Shown here piece after piece: positions 33,078-42,231 of a DNA stretch of 64,000 bases. Source of the stretch: Shewanella sp. GD04112 (GTDB lineage: Bacteria > Pseudomonadota > Gammaproteobacteria > Enterobacterales > Shewanellaceae); contig NZ_JAOEAL010000001.1 in the NCBI RefSeq assembly GCF_029835735.1, positions 930,001 through 994,000 on the forward strand, given 5' to 3'. The notes under the pieces were generated by a model. The model worked only from the letters and a program-made list of their open reading frames with translations. It ran no database searches and was not told the origin of the DNA. Positions within the stretch are counted from its first letter, which is position 1, and every line of letters begins with the position of its first letter. The position numbers were made by a program, and so were the translations under genes.

Positions 33078-34283
33078 TCATTCTACTCTTTGCTGGCTCA
33101 TCTCAATGAGTCGACTATAGGTGCGGCGAAACTCAAAACTGAGGGCGCCGCCTTGGTAGAGTTCGCTCAGTGGCACGTCGCAGCTTAAATATAAGCTCAC
33201 CCCTTGATCATATAACTCATCGATAAGGCTGATAAAACGCCGCGCTGGATCATCGTTAGCGGCGTAGGACAGTTGCCGCTCTCCCGTGATGGCCGCTTGG
33301 TTGTCGCCTGTGCCATCTTCAGTGCCGCGGGCGCGGATCCAACCTTTTACTTCGCCCCCGAGTCTGGGCACATTACTCAGCATTAACACCTTAAATCGGC
33401 TCGCAATTTCAATATAGTCGAGTTGCGAGCGCGGGCCATCGCACAGGGCATGAAAATCAAACCAGGCGACCGAAGGCTGCTGGCCTTCAGCAGTGGTACG
33501 CACGACGGGGATATCCCGCTGACAAACGCGCAGTGTATTGGCTTCAAGCACGGGGGCGCCATGCGTCAGCGCCGTAAAAATGGCCTCGAAATCCAGTGTG
33601 CCAGTCAGGCCAATATTCTTTGAGGTGGCGGCAATGGCCTCTTCCGACGGCTCGTGATTCAAGGCGTGCAACCTGTGGTCTTGCTCGCCATTGAGATGCT
33701 GCATTTGGGTATGGGTTTGGAGCAGGGCAATGCAGGGTAAAAATCTGTGTCTGGCGAGGCCATTTTCATATAAGCGCTCGATAGAAATGTTTGATGTGGC
33801 GACTAGCACCACCCCTTGGGCAAACAAGGTTTCAAACAAGCCGGCGAGGATCATGGCATCCCCTATGTCTGATACAAAAAACTCATCGAAACAGAGTACC
33901 TTGCACTCCTGCGCTAGATTTTTTGCGATCAGCTTAAGGGGATCGCGCTGCCCCGCATGTTCCTTTAAGGCTTGGTGCACCCGCGCCATAAAGCGATGAA
34001 AGTGCAGTCTAAGCTTTCCCTGTTGTGGCAGGGTATCGAAGAACAAATCCATAAGAAAGGTTTTACCCCGGCCAACATCACCCCACAGATATAAGCCTTT
34101 GATTGGCTGAGCGTCTGTTCGACCAATAATCTGCTGATACAGCTTATCTAAGGAGAGTACCGCCTGTGCCTGCGCGGGATCCTCAATCAGCTCGGTGCCG
34201 ATTTTGGCCTGATAAATGGCCAGAGGTGATTGGGGGGCGGTTGCCGTTGTGAGCGGGTTTAAGACCATGGAATTTGTCATCAA
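33078..34283 (-). CDS. zapE: AFG1-like ATPase, cell division protein ZapE
   Basis: A 401-residue P-loop ATPase of the AFG1/LACE1 family. Walker A is GDVGRGKTFLMD (about residues 68-79) and Walker B LCFDEFFVSD. E. coli ZapE joins the division ring during late constriction and acts on FtsZ bundles, especially in anaerobic or heat-stressed cells. The start MMTNSMVLNP at 34283 has alternatives a few codons in. The family has a second, shorter group in some bacteria, so exact orthology to ZapE is likely but not proven. It is divergent from the bactofilin gene. Confidence 0.85.
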   Translation of the reverse strand: MMTNSMVLNPLTTATAPQSPLAIYQAKIGTELIEDPAQAQAVLSLDKLYQQIIGRTDAQPIKGLYLWGDVGRGKTFLMDLFFDTLPQQGKLRLHFHRFMARVHQALKEHAGQRDPLKLIAKNLAQECKVLCFDEFFVSDIGDAMILAGLFETLFAQGVVLVATSNISIERLYENGLARHRFLPCIALLQTHTQMQHLNGEQDHRLHALNHEPSEEAIAATSKNIGLTGTLDFEAIFTALTHGAPVLEANTLRVCQRDIPVVRTTAEGQQPSVAWFDFHALCDGPRSQLDYIEIASRFKVLMLSNVPRLGGEVKGWIRARGTEDGTGDNQAAITGERQLSYAANDDPARRFISLIDELYDQGVSLYLSCDVPLSELYQGGALSFEFRRTYSRLIEMSQQRVE

Positions 34284-34509
34284 TTGAGCCAGTATTATCC
34301 CTTTGCGGCAGCAAGCTAGGGCTTATTTTTTGTGAGGTGCTAAGCCTAAGTCTGCTGAAAAACCTTGCCAGCCTAACACAGTTAATTAGCGGACTAAAAT
34401 CTTACCTAAAACCGACTCAGGTCAAATATCAAGGGAATCCAATGCTTTATTCTTCAGGTATTTTCACTTAACATCTTTTTCACAAAAATAATGATATGGA
34501 ATTAAACCT

Positions 34510-35352
34510 ATGGGTAGCAAAGGTAATGGTGTCACTTTTATCAGTGCCTCAACCTCCATTGAGGGCGAGATGCAACTGGCGGGCACGGCATTAGTTGCGG
34601 GGAAATTAGCGGGAAATATCCGCTGCGCCGGACAGATTAAAATCGAGCTTGGTGGCGAAGTCTCGGGTGAACTCTGCTGTGATGAACTGAGGGTCTGCGG
34701 AGTTTTTCGCGGCAAGGTGCGTTGCAATAAATTAGTGATTGTCAGCTCTGGCACGGTCGAGGGCGAAGTGCTTAGCCACCAATTAGAAATTTATGAGGGC
34801 GGGCAATTTATCGGTCAGCGCATTATCGGCCAAGAGTTGGAACATTTACCCGAGCTATTACAAACCTTAGCGCCAGAGGGCGCAGCTAAAAATACCAACA
34901 CCGCTCAGACTAACGCCTTGTATGCTCGGGATAATCAGCCGGGGGCGCGCAAATGGTTACCCTATGGCGCCGCGGCCGCAGCCATTATTGTGCTGGTCAG
35001 TGTCATAACACCCGTAAAGTTAACCACTTGGCTAAGCCACCTTAGTCAACCAGCGGCCATTACAGCAAATACTGCGCAGGGGGATGCCCTGAATAGTGAA
35101 ACTCTGCTGCCATCCCCCGTGAAAGATGACTCGCTCGCCAAGGATAGCGCTGTAGCAAGCGATAACGACACACAAACGGCTTCAGCCATGGCATTGGATA
35201 GCCATGATGGCAGTAATCCAGAACATCCAAGCGAAGGGAATCCTGATATGGAATCTGGCGCTGCCATGGAAGACTTAGCGCAAATGGAGCAAGGCCATGC
35301 CCAGATGTTACAACAGGGCTCGGCGAGCGATGTTCCTAGCGGTAAACTCTAA
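34510..35352 (+). CDS. Bactofilin-domain protein with membrane helix and acidic tail
   Basis: A 280-residue protein. Residues 5-110 are a bactofilin beta-helix domain, seen as a repeating pattern such as IEGEMQLAG, LAGNIRCAG, VSGELCCDE, FRGKVRC and VEGEVLSHQ. Bactofilins self-assemble into filaments that organise wall and envelope proteins. Unlike ordinary bactofilins, which end soon after the core, this one continues with a single hydrophobic helix (about 151-170), followed by a 100-residue acidic, Ser/Asp/Glu/Met-rich tail, probably periplasmic. The gene ends three bases before the convergent M16 gene. Membrane anchoring of a bactofilin is unusual enough to note. Confidence 0.85.
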   Translation: MGSKGNGVTFISASTSIEGEMQLAGTALVAGKLAGNIRCAGQIKIELGGEVSGELCCDELRVCGVFRGKVRCNKLVIVSSGTVEGEVLSHQLEIYEGGQFIGQRIIGQELEHLPELLQTLAPEGAAKNTNTAQTNALYARDNQPGARKWLPYGAAAAAIIVLVSVITPVKLTTWLSHLSQPAAITANTAQGDALNSETLLPSPVKDDSLAKDSAVASDNDTQTASAMALDSHDGSNPEHPSEGNPDMESGAAMEDLAQMEQGHAQMLQQGSASDVPSGKL

Positions 35353-35355
35353 AAA

Positions 35356-36894
35356 TTAATCGTTTACTTTGACCACCTCTAGCTGCCAGCCCGGCAGCTT
35401 GTGGGTGAGATCGGCCGTTATCCTATCGACATCCCCCCGTAAAATCACCAAAGGTTCGCCGCTAAAGGCTTGCTGAGTTAACTGCTGCAACTGAGCGGGC
35501 GTGAGGTCCTGCAGCTTAGCGTTCATCGCTTGGTTCGACTGGGGATCTAATCCCAACACAAGTTGATGAATAAATTGGGTTTCGCGCTGGCTGGGATTGT
35601 CTTGGGTTAACAGTGCTTCACCAATCAGGTAAGTTTTAAGGGCGGCAATTTCCCCATCGCTCGCGGGTGTAGAGGCTAGCAGCTTTAGATGATCTAAAAT
35701 CCCCACCACAAAGGCGCCCGTGTGCTCTATCGCCGTACTGCCATAAAACTTGATGCTGGTGGCGAGCGGCGCATTAGCGCATTGGCCGTAAATGCCATAG
35801 GTTAAGCCGCGCTGTTCACGTAAGTCGTAATAGAGCCGACCCGAAAAGCTGCGTCCCAAGATGGCGGCCAAACTGCGGCATGCGAGCGGTATATCCTGAG
35901 CAGACAAGTGTTTATCGTCGAGGGCATAACCTATTCGTACCTGAGTCTGTACGCTGCCCGGCGCATCAATCAGATAGATAGTGTGGGACTGCTTTATTGA
36001 CGACGTCGCTCGATTAAGCGGCTTTGGTTTAGTTGATGCGGTGGGCAAGCTTAAGTTTGTATTACTCGGCCACAGGGCGAGGCTTTGCTTTAAATCAAAC
36101 TCGGCTTCTTCGGTCTCTGTCCTTTCTAAAAACAGGTGCCACTTTGCTTGGGTAAACGTGCGCTGCTGCAATTGCGATAGCTCACTTAAGGTCAGTGAGT
36201 CGTACATTGCCTGATTATTGATGCTCTGATTATAGGGATGCGCCGCCCCGAGGAGTTTATCGCGCCAGACTTTATCAATTTCGGCACCACTAAAGGCATT
36301 CAAGTGCTTATTGAGTTTCAATTGGCGGCGGATATTGTCGATATCGACCGCTGCCATGGCATGTTCGCTAAACGCATCGGCTTGCCAAAACTGTATCAAT
36401 AGGCGGTAGAGATGATTAACCGGCATGGGGCAGGCTAGGCTCAGATTGATACTGTGCAGGGTAACGCGAGTCTCGAAGGTTTCAAGGCAGGCATCGGGTT
36501 GGCGGAGCGCCAGACTACGGGCTTTTTCCTGCAAGGCGAATTGTAAAATATCCGGATTTTCGAAGGGTTTGCTGGGGCTGATGGCGACAAGGCTCACCCT
36601 ATTACTCAGCCCTTGGCTGCTGTGTGCTGTGTGGAGCTGGTAGGGGAGTGTTAGGCCATCGGGCACCACATCGATAAACGCTGATTCTGTGGGTAGGCGG
36701 ATCAGCCCCACCTCCGGTAGCTGAGTTGGTGTATCGAAGCTTGCCAAACTGGGCGCTTGGGTGGCGGTAAAGTTAAGCTGGGTCTGTTGGCAGGCCATTA
36801 GCGTGATACCGATAAGGCCAAGACTCATGGCTTTTAGGCCTTTAAGGAGAGTTGGCGCTATTGCCAATCTACTGAATAGAATCGTTTTTATCAT
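35356..36894 (-). CDS. M16-family lipoprotein without catalytic motif
   Basis: A 512-residue lipoprotein (lipobox LMAC, Cys35) with an M16 peptidase-like body (two ferredoxin-like halves), but no HxxEH zinc motif. C-terminal features such as SGRLYYDLREQRGLTYGIYG match the non-catalytic partner subunits of M16 pairs, which close the peptide chamber and place an Arg/Tyr pair near the other subunit's active site. It overlaps the end of the upstream catalytic M16 gene by four bases (ATGA), so the two are translated together and probably form a heterodimer. Substrate unknown; periplasmic face of a membrane is expected. Confidence 0.85.
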   Translation of the reverse strand: MIKTILFSRLAIAPTLLKGLKAMSLGLIGITLMACQQTQLNFTATQAPSLASFDTPTQLPEVGLIRLPTESAFIDVVPDGLTLPYQLHTAHSSQGLSNRVSLVAISPSKPFENPDILQFALQEKARSLALRQPDACLETFETRVTLHSINLSLACPMPVNHLYRLLIQFWQADAFSEHAMAAVDIDNIRRQLKLNKHLNAFSGAEIDKVWRDKLLGAAHPYNQSINNQAMYDSLTLSELSQLQQRTFTQAKWHLFLERTETEEAEFDLKQSLALWPSNTNLSLPTASTKPKPLNRATSSIKQSHTIYLIDAPGSVQTQVRIGYALDDKHLSAQDIPLACRSLAAILGRSFSGRLYYDLREQRGLTYGIYGQCANAPLATSIKFYGSTAIEHTGAFVVGILDHLKLLASTPASDGEIAALKTYLIGEALLTQDNPSQRETQFIHQLVLGLDPQSNQAMNAKLQDLTPAQLQQLTQQAFSGEPLVILRGDVDRITADLTHKLPGWQLEVVKVND

Positions 36895-38306
36895 AGTACC
36901 GCGTCCTCAAGGCTATCGCTCACACTCGATGGCAGCCACTCCAGCAAAGTCTTGCCTACGCGGATATACCAAGGCGGCAAGAGGTCAACCCTGACCATAT
37001 TGTTGCTAAAGTATCGCGTGGCAACCCGTTGAAGATCTTCTGTCGTCACTGAGTTAATCCGTTGCCATTGGGCCGTTAAGGGATGCGTTTGGTCTTGTTT
37101 CGCCGTGGCGGATAGCAGAGTGGCGAGCGATTGAGTGTTATCGAGCTGCGCTAACTGATTGTTCAGCCAAGTTTGTTTCAGTTGGCACAGTTCAGCGTCA
37201 CTCAATGGCGTCTGATGCACTTTGGCAACCACGCCTAAAACCTTTTCCGTTAAGTCATCGAGGGAGGTTTTGGCCCTAGGCACTAAGATCAGATTGGTTA
37301 TGCCATGATTTTCCAGCTCAAAGGGCAGTGAATAACTCAACATTTGCGCCGGATCGTGCTGGCTGATTTGCGCTATAACGCTGCGGGTATTTTGGAATAA
37401 ATAGCCTTCGAGCAGGCGAATAGCGGCGGCGTCGGGATGATTTTTACCCACAGTATGCCAGGCGAGCAGTAAGCCGGGCCAAGGACCACGCTCATCAATA
37501 AGCTCTGCATGTACGGGCTTAGGCGTGATTTTTAGTTCATCGAATTCGGTTATGGGCTGATCAGGCGTGGGCCAAGCATTAAAGTGTTGTGCTATAAGCG
37601 ACTTAACGTCGGATGGAAGCTTGCCGACTAAGGATAACTGCATCGCATCGGGGCGATAATGGGCGCGGTGAAAGGCGATTAAACGCTCGGGACTCGCCTC
37701 GGTAATATCCTCACGGCTGCCAATAATACCGTGGCCGTAGGGTGTATACTTCACCTGTTCTAGCAGAAATTCCATCGCACTGCGCACATAGGGCTGGTTA
37801 TCTATGGTTTGCGCCATTTCTTGGAGCACGGTTTCCTGCTGATTCTTTACCGTAGTCTGGTTCAAATCGGGGCGAATAAAACGGTCGGCCTCGAGGAACA
37901 GCCCTAAGCCGAGGGCTTGGCTGGGTAGAGTGACGTAATAATTGGTGTAATCGAAGTGGGTGCTGGCATTAAAACGCGCCCCAAGGGCACTTAACTGCTG
38001 GGCATAACTGTCGCCGGGCGCTTGTTCGCTGCCCTTGAAGAGCATGTGCTCGAATAAGTGCGCATAGCCAGTTTGGCCCTTGGCCTCATTGCGCGCGCCG
38101 ACATTAAATTGGCTGGCAATGGTCAAAGTATGCATATCCGCTTGCGGCAAGAGGTGCACAGTGAGGCCATTGGCTAAAGTGTAAGTCTCAATTTGCGACT
38201 CGAGTTGATACAGGCGCTCGGCGCCCGTTATCTGGCACTGCGCCTTAAGCGAAGGGCTAAGCAACGCGATAACTAGGCCGAAATAACCGCTAAGGTATGG
38301 TCTCAT
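36891..38306 (-). CDS. M16-family zinc metallopeptidase, catalytic subunit
   Basis: A 471-residue exported peptidase (signal sequence MRPYLSGYFGLVIALLSPSLKA) of the insulinase/processing-peptidase family M16. The inverted zinc motif is complete (HLFEHMLFKGS, near 83-93), with the downstream Glu expected in the EMAQTIDNQP region. M16 enzymes degrade or process small peptides in a closed chamber. Its neighbour at 35356 lacks the motif and overlaps by four bases, making a catalytic/non-catalytic pair. The promoter lies in the 162-base gap shared with the divergent M14 gene. Confidence 0.9.
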   Translation of the reverse strand: MRPYLSGYFGLVIALLSPSLKAQCQITGAERLYQLESQIETYTLANGLTVHLLPQADMHTLTIASQFNVGARNEAKGQTGYAHLFEHMLFKGSEQAPGDSYAQQLSALGARFNASTHFDYTNYYVTLPSQALGLGLFLEADRFIRPDLNQTTVKNQQETVLQEMAQTIDNQPYVRSAMEFLLEQVKYTPYGHGIIGSREDITEASPERLIAFHRAHYRPDAMQLSLVGKLPSDVKSLIAQHFNAWPTPDQPITEFDELKITPKPVHAELIDERGPWPGLLLAWHTVGKNHPDAAAIRLLEGYLFQNTRSVIAQISQHDPAQMLSYSLPFELENHGITNLILVPRAKTSLDDLTEKVLGVVAKVHQTPLSDAELCQLKQTWLNNQLAQLDNTQSLATLLSATAKQDQTHPLTAQWQRINSVTTEDLQRVATRYFSNNMVRVDLLPPWYIRVGKTLLEWLPSSVSDSLEDAVL

Positions 38307-38418
38307 TTAGCATCCTATCTAAATTACCCGCTGAAGGCTTTCATCTGTGTGCTTGTGTGAGCAGCTTAGCCCACTCCTCTGATTTCATCTAAATCAGTTG
38401 AATAGCATTCAGTTTTTT

Positions 38419-38449
38419 AAAAGAACTGCTATGATGGCACAGTTCTTTT
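38419..38449. promoter_or_regulatory. Inverted repeat around an extended -10 box
   Basis: AAAAGAACTG (38419-38428) pairs with CAGTTCTTTT (38440-38449). Between them is TGC-TATGAT, an extended -10 reading toward the M14 gene. It could be an operator over the promoter. Confidence 0.5.
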
Positions 38450-38468
38450 TCTGGCATAAGTACAAGAT

Positions 38469-39296
38469 ATGGTAAGCAGATCTCCGTTCGAATCCTTTCA
38501 GTGGAAAAGCGATATTTTTAACTGTGAAAGCACAGATATCGATAATTTTTATCTACAGCTTGAGCAGGAAATGTCCCGTTTGGGGATGGTTGAGAAAAAA
38601 CTCGGTGAAGTCGGCAAGTACAGCGTCAGTCTGTATCAATCTCCCGCCGCCAAATCTGGCTTACCTTCGTTATTGATCAGCGCAGGGTTTCACGGCGAAG
38701 AATCGGCTGGCCCTTGGGGCTTACTGCACTTTTTAAGTGAGGCATCGGCCGATTTATTCGAACGGGTGAATTTGAGCATTCTGCCTCTGGTGAACCCAAC
38801 CGGCTTTAAGCGTGGCCACAGATTTAACAAGTTTGGTGAAAACCCTAACCGTGGCTTCGTGTTTGAAAACGGTAAACCTAAGGCCAACGAGAGCACCTCG
38901 GTGGAAGGTAAGCTGCTGTTAGATCATGCGCAGTTACTCATCGCGGCGAGCCGTGACGGTATTTTAACCTGCCATGAGGACGTACTGAGCCGTGAGGCTT
39001 ATGTGTATTCCTTCGAGCCAAGCCAAGTGCCGGGACGTTTTAGTCTCGATTTACGCGATACCTTAGGGGGCTATTTCCCTATCGCCGCCGACGGTGAGAT
39101 TGATGGTTGCCCTGTTAAAGATGGCCTCATTTTCAATCACTTCGATACCTCATTTGAGGCGTGTTTAGTGCGTAGCGGCGCACGTGTCGGTGCCTGTACC
39201 GAAACCCCTGCACTGCAAAACTTCGACCAACGTATCTTGGCAAATAGCGCGGCAATGACTCATTTCTTGGCCCTTTGCGCACCATTATGCGATTGA
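38469..39296 (+). CDS. M14-family metallocarboxypeptidase
   Basis: A 275-residue, apparently cytoplasmic zinc peptidase of family M14 (MpaA/succinylglutamate-desuccinylase-like). Visible zinc and active-site features are HGEE in SAGFHGEESAGPWG, the second ligand His in LTCHEDVL, and a catalytic Glu in ACTETPAL near the C-terminus. An RGHRFNKFGENPNRGF segment supplies the substrate-binding Arg/Asn pair typical of the family. Substrate could be a murein peptide, as for MpaA, or another acyl-amino acid; sequence does not decide. The start at 38469 has a weak ribosome-binding site. Confidence 0.8.
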   Translation: MVSRSPFESFQWKSDIFNCESTDIDNFYLQLEQEMSRLGMVEKKLGEVGKYSVSLYQSPAAKSGLPSLLISAGFHGEESAGPWGLLHFLSEASADLFERVNLSILPLVNPTGFKRGHRFNKFGENPNRGFVFENGKPKANESTSVEGKLLLDHAQLLIAASRDGILTCHEDVLSREAYVYSFEPSQVPGRFSLDLRDTLGGYFPIAADGEIDGCPVKDGLIFNHFDTSFEACLVRSGARVGACTETPALQNFDQRILANSAAMTHFLALCAPLCD

Positions 39297-39322
39297 TTCG
39301 ATAAGTTCATTTCGATTGAAAC

Positions 39323-39350
39323 AAAAATACCCGCCTAGGCGGGTATTTTT
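39323..39350. terminator. Bidirectional terminator
   Basis: A perfect palindrome AAATACCCGCC-TAGG-type core with A-run before and T-run after, 27 bases past the M14 stop, between convergent genes. Confidence 0.9.
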
Positions 39351-39396
39351 ATGGGCGCAGCGGCATCAACCGCTGCAATCTATTACTGGTTGCCGA

Positions 39397-40311
39397 TTAT
39401 TGATTAATAATCGTTGGCACGCCTGTACGTTCATCGAGCAGCTTTTTAATCACTGCTGAATCAGTATCGGCCTTGGCAATAAACTTGGCGATGTCTTTCG
39501 GTAGGGTCAGAGAGACGGGCTCTTCTGATTCAAACTCGGCAATGGTGCGTGACAGTGGTTGGTGCACGGCTAAGTAGCGCTTACCGTCTGGCTCTTCGGT
39601 CGCTTTAATCGGTTGGTTCACAAATTGTACTCGGGTACCCACTGGAACCGTTTTGAATAAGTGTTCAATGTCATCGTGGCGTAAACGTACGCAGCCTTGG
39701 CTGACACGTAAACCAATACCGAAGCTGGCGTTGGTACCATGGATGGCATACAAGTTACCTATGTAGAGCGCGTAGAGTCCCATTGGGTTATCGGGACCGG
39801 CTGGCCATACAGCAGGCAGAATTTCGCCCCTTGCGGCATATTCTTTACGAATACGTGGGGTTGGTGTCCAAGTTGGGTTAGCGCGTTTACGTTGAACACT
39901 GGTGACCCAGTTTTCAGGGGTATCTTTACCAATCTGACCAATACCGATGGGCAGCACTTCAACGGTGTTCTTACCTTTTGGATAGTAATACAGGCGCATT
40001 TCAGCAACGTTGATCACTATGCCTTCACGCGGCGCATTGGGCAGAATGAGCTGTTGAGGAATTAATAGCTTGCTGCCTGGTGTTGGTAGGAAAGGATCCA
40101 CGCCAGGGTTTGCTTCCAGCAAGTTGCTTAGACCGAGTTGGAATTTAGCGGCAATATCTTCGAGGGTGTGTTTACCCTCTGGCACTGTGTAATACAGGTT
40201 TTCGCCAACCAACCGACTCTTCGAAGACGGTAAAGGGTATTCCGTTGCTAAAGCGGAAAGACTCGGAAAAACCAGAGTCAATAATAAAGCTGTGGTGCGA
40301 AGCATACTCAT
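39397..40311 (-). CDS. L,D-transpeptidase with LysM domain
   Basis: A 304-residue periplasmic enzyme (signal sequence to about residue 22) of the ErfK/YbiS/YcfS/YnhG type. Residues about 38-88 form a LysM wall-binding domain (VPEGKHTLEDIAAKFQLG). Residues about 95-235 form the YkuD catalytic domain, with the His in AIHGTNASFG and the catalytic Cys near 206 in SQGCVRLRHDD. Enzymes of this type make 3-3 cross-links or attach Braun-type lipoprotein to peptidoglycan; which reaction this one performs cannot be told. Its gene stands alone between a terminator and norR. Confidence 0.92.
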   Translation of the reverse strand: MSMLRTTALLLTLVFPSLSALATEYPLPSSKSRLVGENLYYTVPEGKHTLEDIAAKFQLGLSNLLEANPGVDPFLPTPGSKLLIPQQLILPNAPREGIVINVAEMRLYYYPKGKNTVEVLPIGIGQIGKDTPENWVTSVQRKRANPTWTPTPRIRKEYAARGEILPAVWPAGPDNPMGLYALYIGNLYAIHGTNASFGIGLRVSQGCVRLRHDDIEHLFKTVPVGTRVQFVNQPIKATEEPDGKRYLAVHQPLSRTIAEFESEEPVSLTLPKDIAKFIAKADTDSAVIKKLLDERTGVPTIINQ

Positions 40312-40482
40312 AAGCGGATACTACGATTCCTGTTAATAAAATAACCTGTTTTACGCGGCTTTTTCTCCCCAAAACAGGGCGGCAAATTGTCGGGCAAAGT
40401 GCACTGGCGCGCGAAGCTCGCATCCTTCCTTATTTTGGCCATTATTTCAACTGAAATATGATCCGTACGGCGTATTTATCAC

Positions 40483-42039
40483 TTATTTTAGCCTTAAGCG
40501 TTTTGCGAGGCGATGCAGATTGCCTGGGTCGAGTCCTAAGGCTCTGGCCGAAGCGGCCCAATTGCCGTTATGTACACTGAGCACTTGTTTGATGAAGTCC
40601 CGCTGAAAGGTGTCGGTCGCTTGGGCTAAACTGGCGCATTCCTGCGGGCGATGCTGTGTTTCGTTTACGCTTAAACTTGTCGATGCGCTTGTTTCTGAAT
40701 GACTTTGTTTAAACGGTAAATCAAAATGTTGTGGCGCTATGGTGCAGCAGCCATCCTGTGCCGAGACGCGCGCCAGCACGGTCGCCCTGTGAATGGCGTG
40801 CTCGAGCTCGCGCACATTGCCCGGCCAGGTATATTGATTGAGCAAGATTAAACTACTGGGGCTGAAGTTAAGTTGTTTCATCCCGAGTTTTTGTCGATAT
40901 CGCTCGGCAAAGAATCCGCTCAACAAGGTGATGTCCTGCTCGCGCTCGCGCAGGGGCGGCACCAGCAGGGGAAACACGCTCAACCTATGGTAAAGATCGG
41001 CCCTAAAGCGACCAGCCAGCACTTCTGTCTTCAGATCCTTATTGGTGGCGGCAATGATACGCACATCGACTTTAAGACTGCGATCATCCCCCACTTTTTG
41101 AATGTCGCCATATTGTAAGACCCGCAGCAACTTAGCCTGAAGGGTGAGCGGAAGCTCGCCAATCTCGTCTAGAAAGAGTGTGCCCTTATCGGCCATTTCA
41201 AACTTACCACTGCGATGGCTGATGGCGCCGGTAAACGCGCCTTTGATATGGCCAAAAAGTTCACTCTCGGCAACCGATTCAGGAAGCGCCGCGCAATTGA
41301 GATAAACCAAGGGTTTGTGCTGTCTCGCGGACTTTTGGTGTATTGCCTGTGCAACTAACTCTTTGCCTGTTCCAGTCTCGCCTAAAATCAGTACGTTAAG
41401 GTCGCTATGGGCAACAACTTCTATCTCTCGATTCAAGCTTTGCATCTGGGGCGAGTTACCGATGATTTCGGCATCGTGGTTAAGGTTCGGGCTCTTTTCC
41501 TGCACATGGGTCGAGTGGCTATTGAGTGCCATGCGCTCCAACTTTTCAACCAGCAGGGCGTTGCTTAAGGATGCGGCGGCAATCGCACTTAAGCTGCGAA
41601 GCTCAGTATTGCTGAATTGGTCGAACTGCAGGGGATTAAAGGCATCGATAGTCACGGCACCGATAAGCTGTTCGTCGGCAAATAAGGGCAGTCCGATACA
41701 GGCATGGACCTTCAATGCCCCGGTTTGATTGGGGATCAAGCCATCGTAGGGATCGGCAAGTTCACTGTCGGCTGGAAAGCGCACTATATCCCCCGCCCGG
41801 GCAATGGCCTCAAGCCTTGGATGTTCATTCAGGATAAAGCGTCTGCCGAGCACATCCTCGTTCAAACCGTCGATGGCAAGCGGGGTAAAATAGTGTCCAT
41901 GGAAGGTGAGTAGCGCTGCCGCGTCACAGTGCAGGTTAGCTCTCACCGTATCGAGCAAGCGTGAGAAGCGGTCTCTGTGGGCTAAACCAGAGGTGATATC
42001 CAGTGCGATACGGGTAAGGTCAGTTTGACTTAGGGCCAT
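40483..42039 (-). CDS. norR: NorR, nitric-oxide-responsive sigma-54 activator
   Basis: A 518-residue regulator with three domains: N-terminal GAF (about 20-165), central AAA+ (about 187-420) and a C-terminal Fis-type helix-turn-helix (about 475-515). The GAF domain keeps the residues that hold the mononuclear iron in E. coli NorR: Arg75 (HPRLE), Asp96 and Asp99 (ADPYDG), His112 and Cys114 (VHACIGLP). The AAA+ part has GETGTGKE and the sigma-54 contact loop GAFTGA. It should sense NO and activate the NO reductase gene just upstream on the same strand. In E. coli norR is divergent from its target; here it lies downstream, 192 bases after it. Confidence 0.94.
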   Translation of the reverse strand: MALSQTDLTRIALDITSGLAHRDRFSRLLDTVRANLHCDAAALLTFHGHYFTPLAIDGLNEDVLGRRFILNEHPRLEAIARAGDIVRFPADSELADPYDGLIPNQTGALKVHACIGLPLFADEQLIGAVTIDAFNPLQFDQFSNTELRSLSAIAAASLSNALLVEKLERMALNSHSTHVQEKSPNLNHDAEIIGNSPQMQSLNREIEVVAHSDLNVLILGETGTGKELVAQAIHQKSARQHKPLVYLNCAALPESVAESELFGHIKGAFTGAISHRSGKFEMADKGTLFLDEIGELPLTLQAKLLRVLQYGDIQKVGDDRSLKVDVRIIAATNKDLKTEVLAGRFRADLYHRLSVFPLLVPPLREREQDITLLSGFFAERYRQKLGMKQLNFSPSSLILLNQYTWPGNVRELEHAIHRATVLARVSAQDGCCTIAPQHFDLPFKQSHSETSASTSLSVNETQHRPQECASLAQATDTFQRDFIKQVLSVHNGNWAASARALGLDPGNLHRLAKRLRLK

Positions 42040-42182
42040 AAAAACTCCTGCAGCGAGGTTCCCCTGATTTATAGCATTGATTGTTATATTGACACAGGTT
42101 GTTTAGACACTGCTAACCGTTAATGCGGTAAGGCTATAAAAGCGTGGTAAACGATAAACGGCGCAGGCCATCAAACTAAGCA

Positions 42183-42209
42183 ACCAAGGTGCCTAAACGG
42201 CACCTTGGT
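42183..42209. terminator. Hairpin between norB and norR
   Basis: ACCAAGGTGCC pairs perfectly with GGCACCTTGGT around TAAAC, 23 bases after the norB stop. There is no T-run, so it may slow or end transcription, or protect the 3' end of the norB message. Confidence 0.5.
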
Positions 42210-42231
42210 CAGACAGGATTAATCGTTGTGA

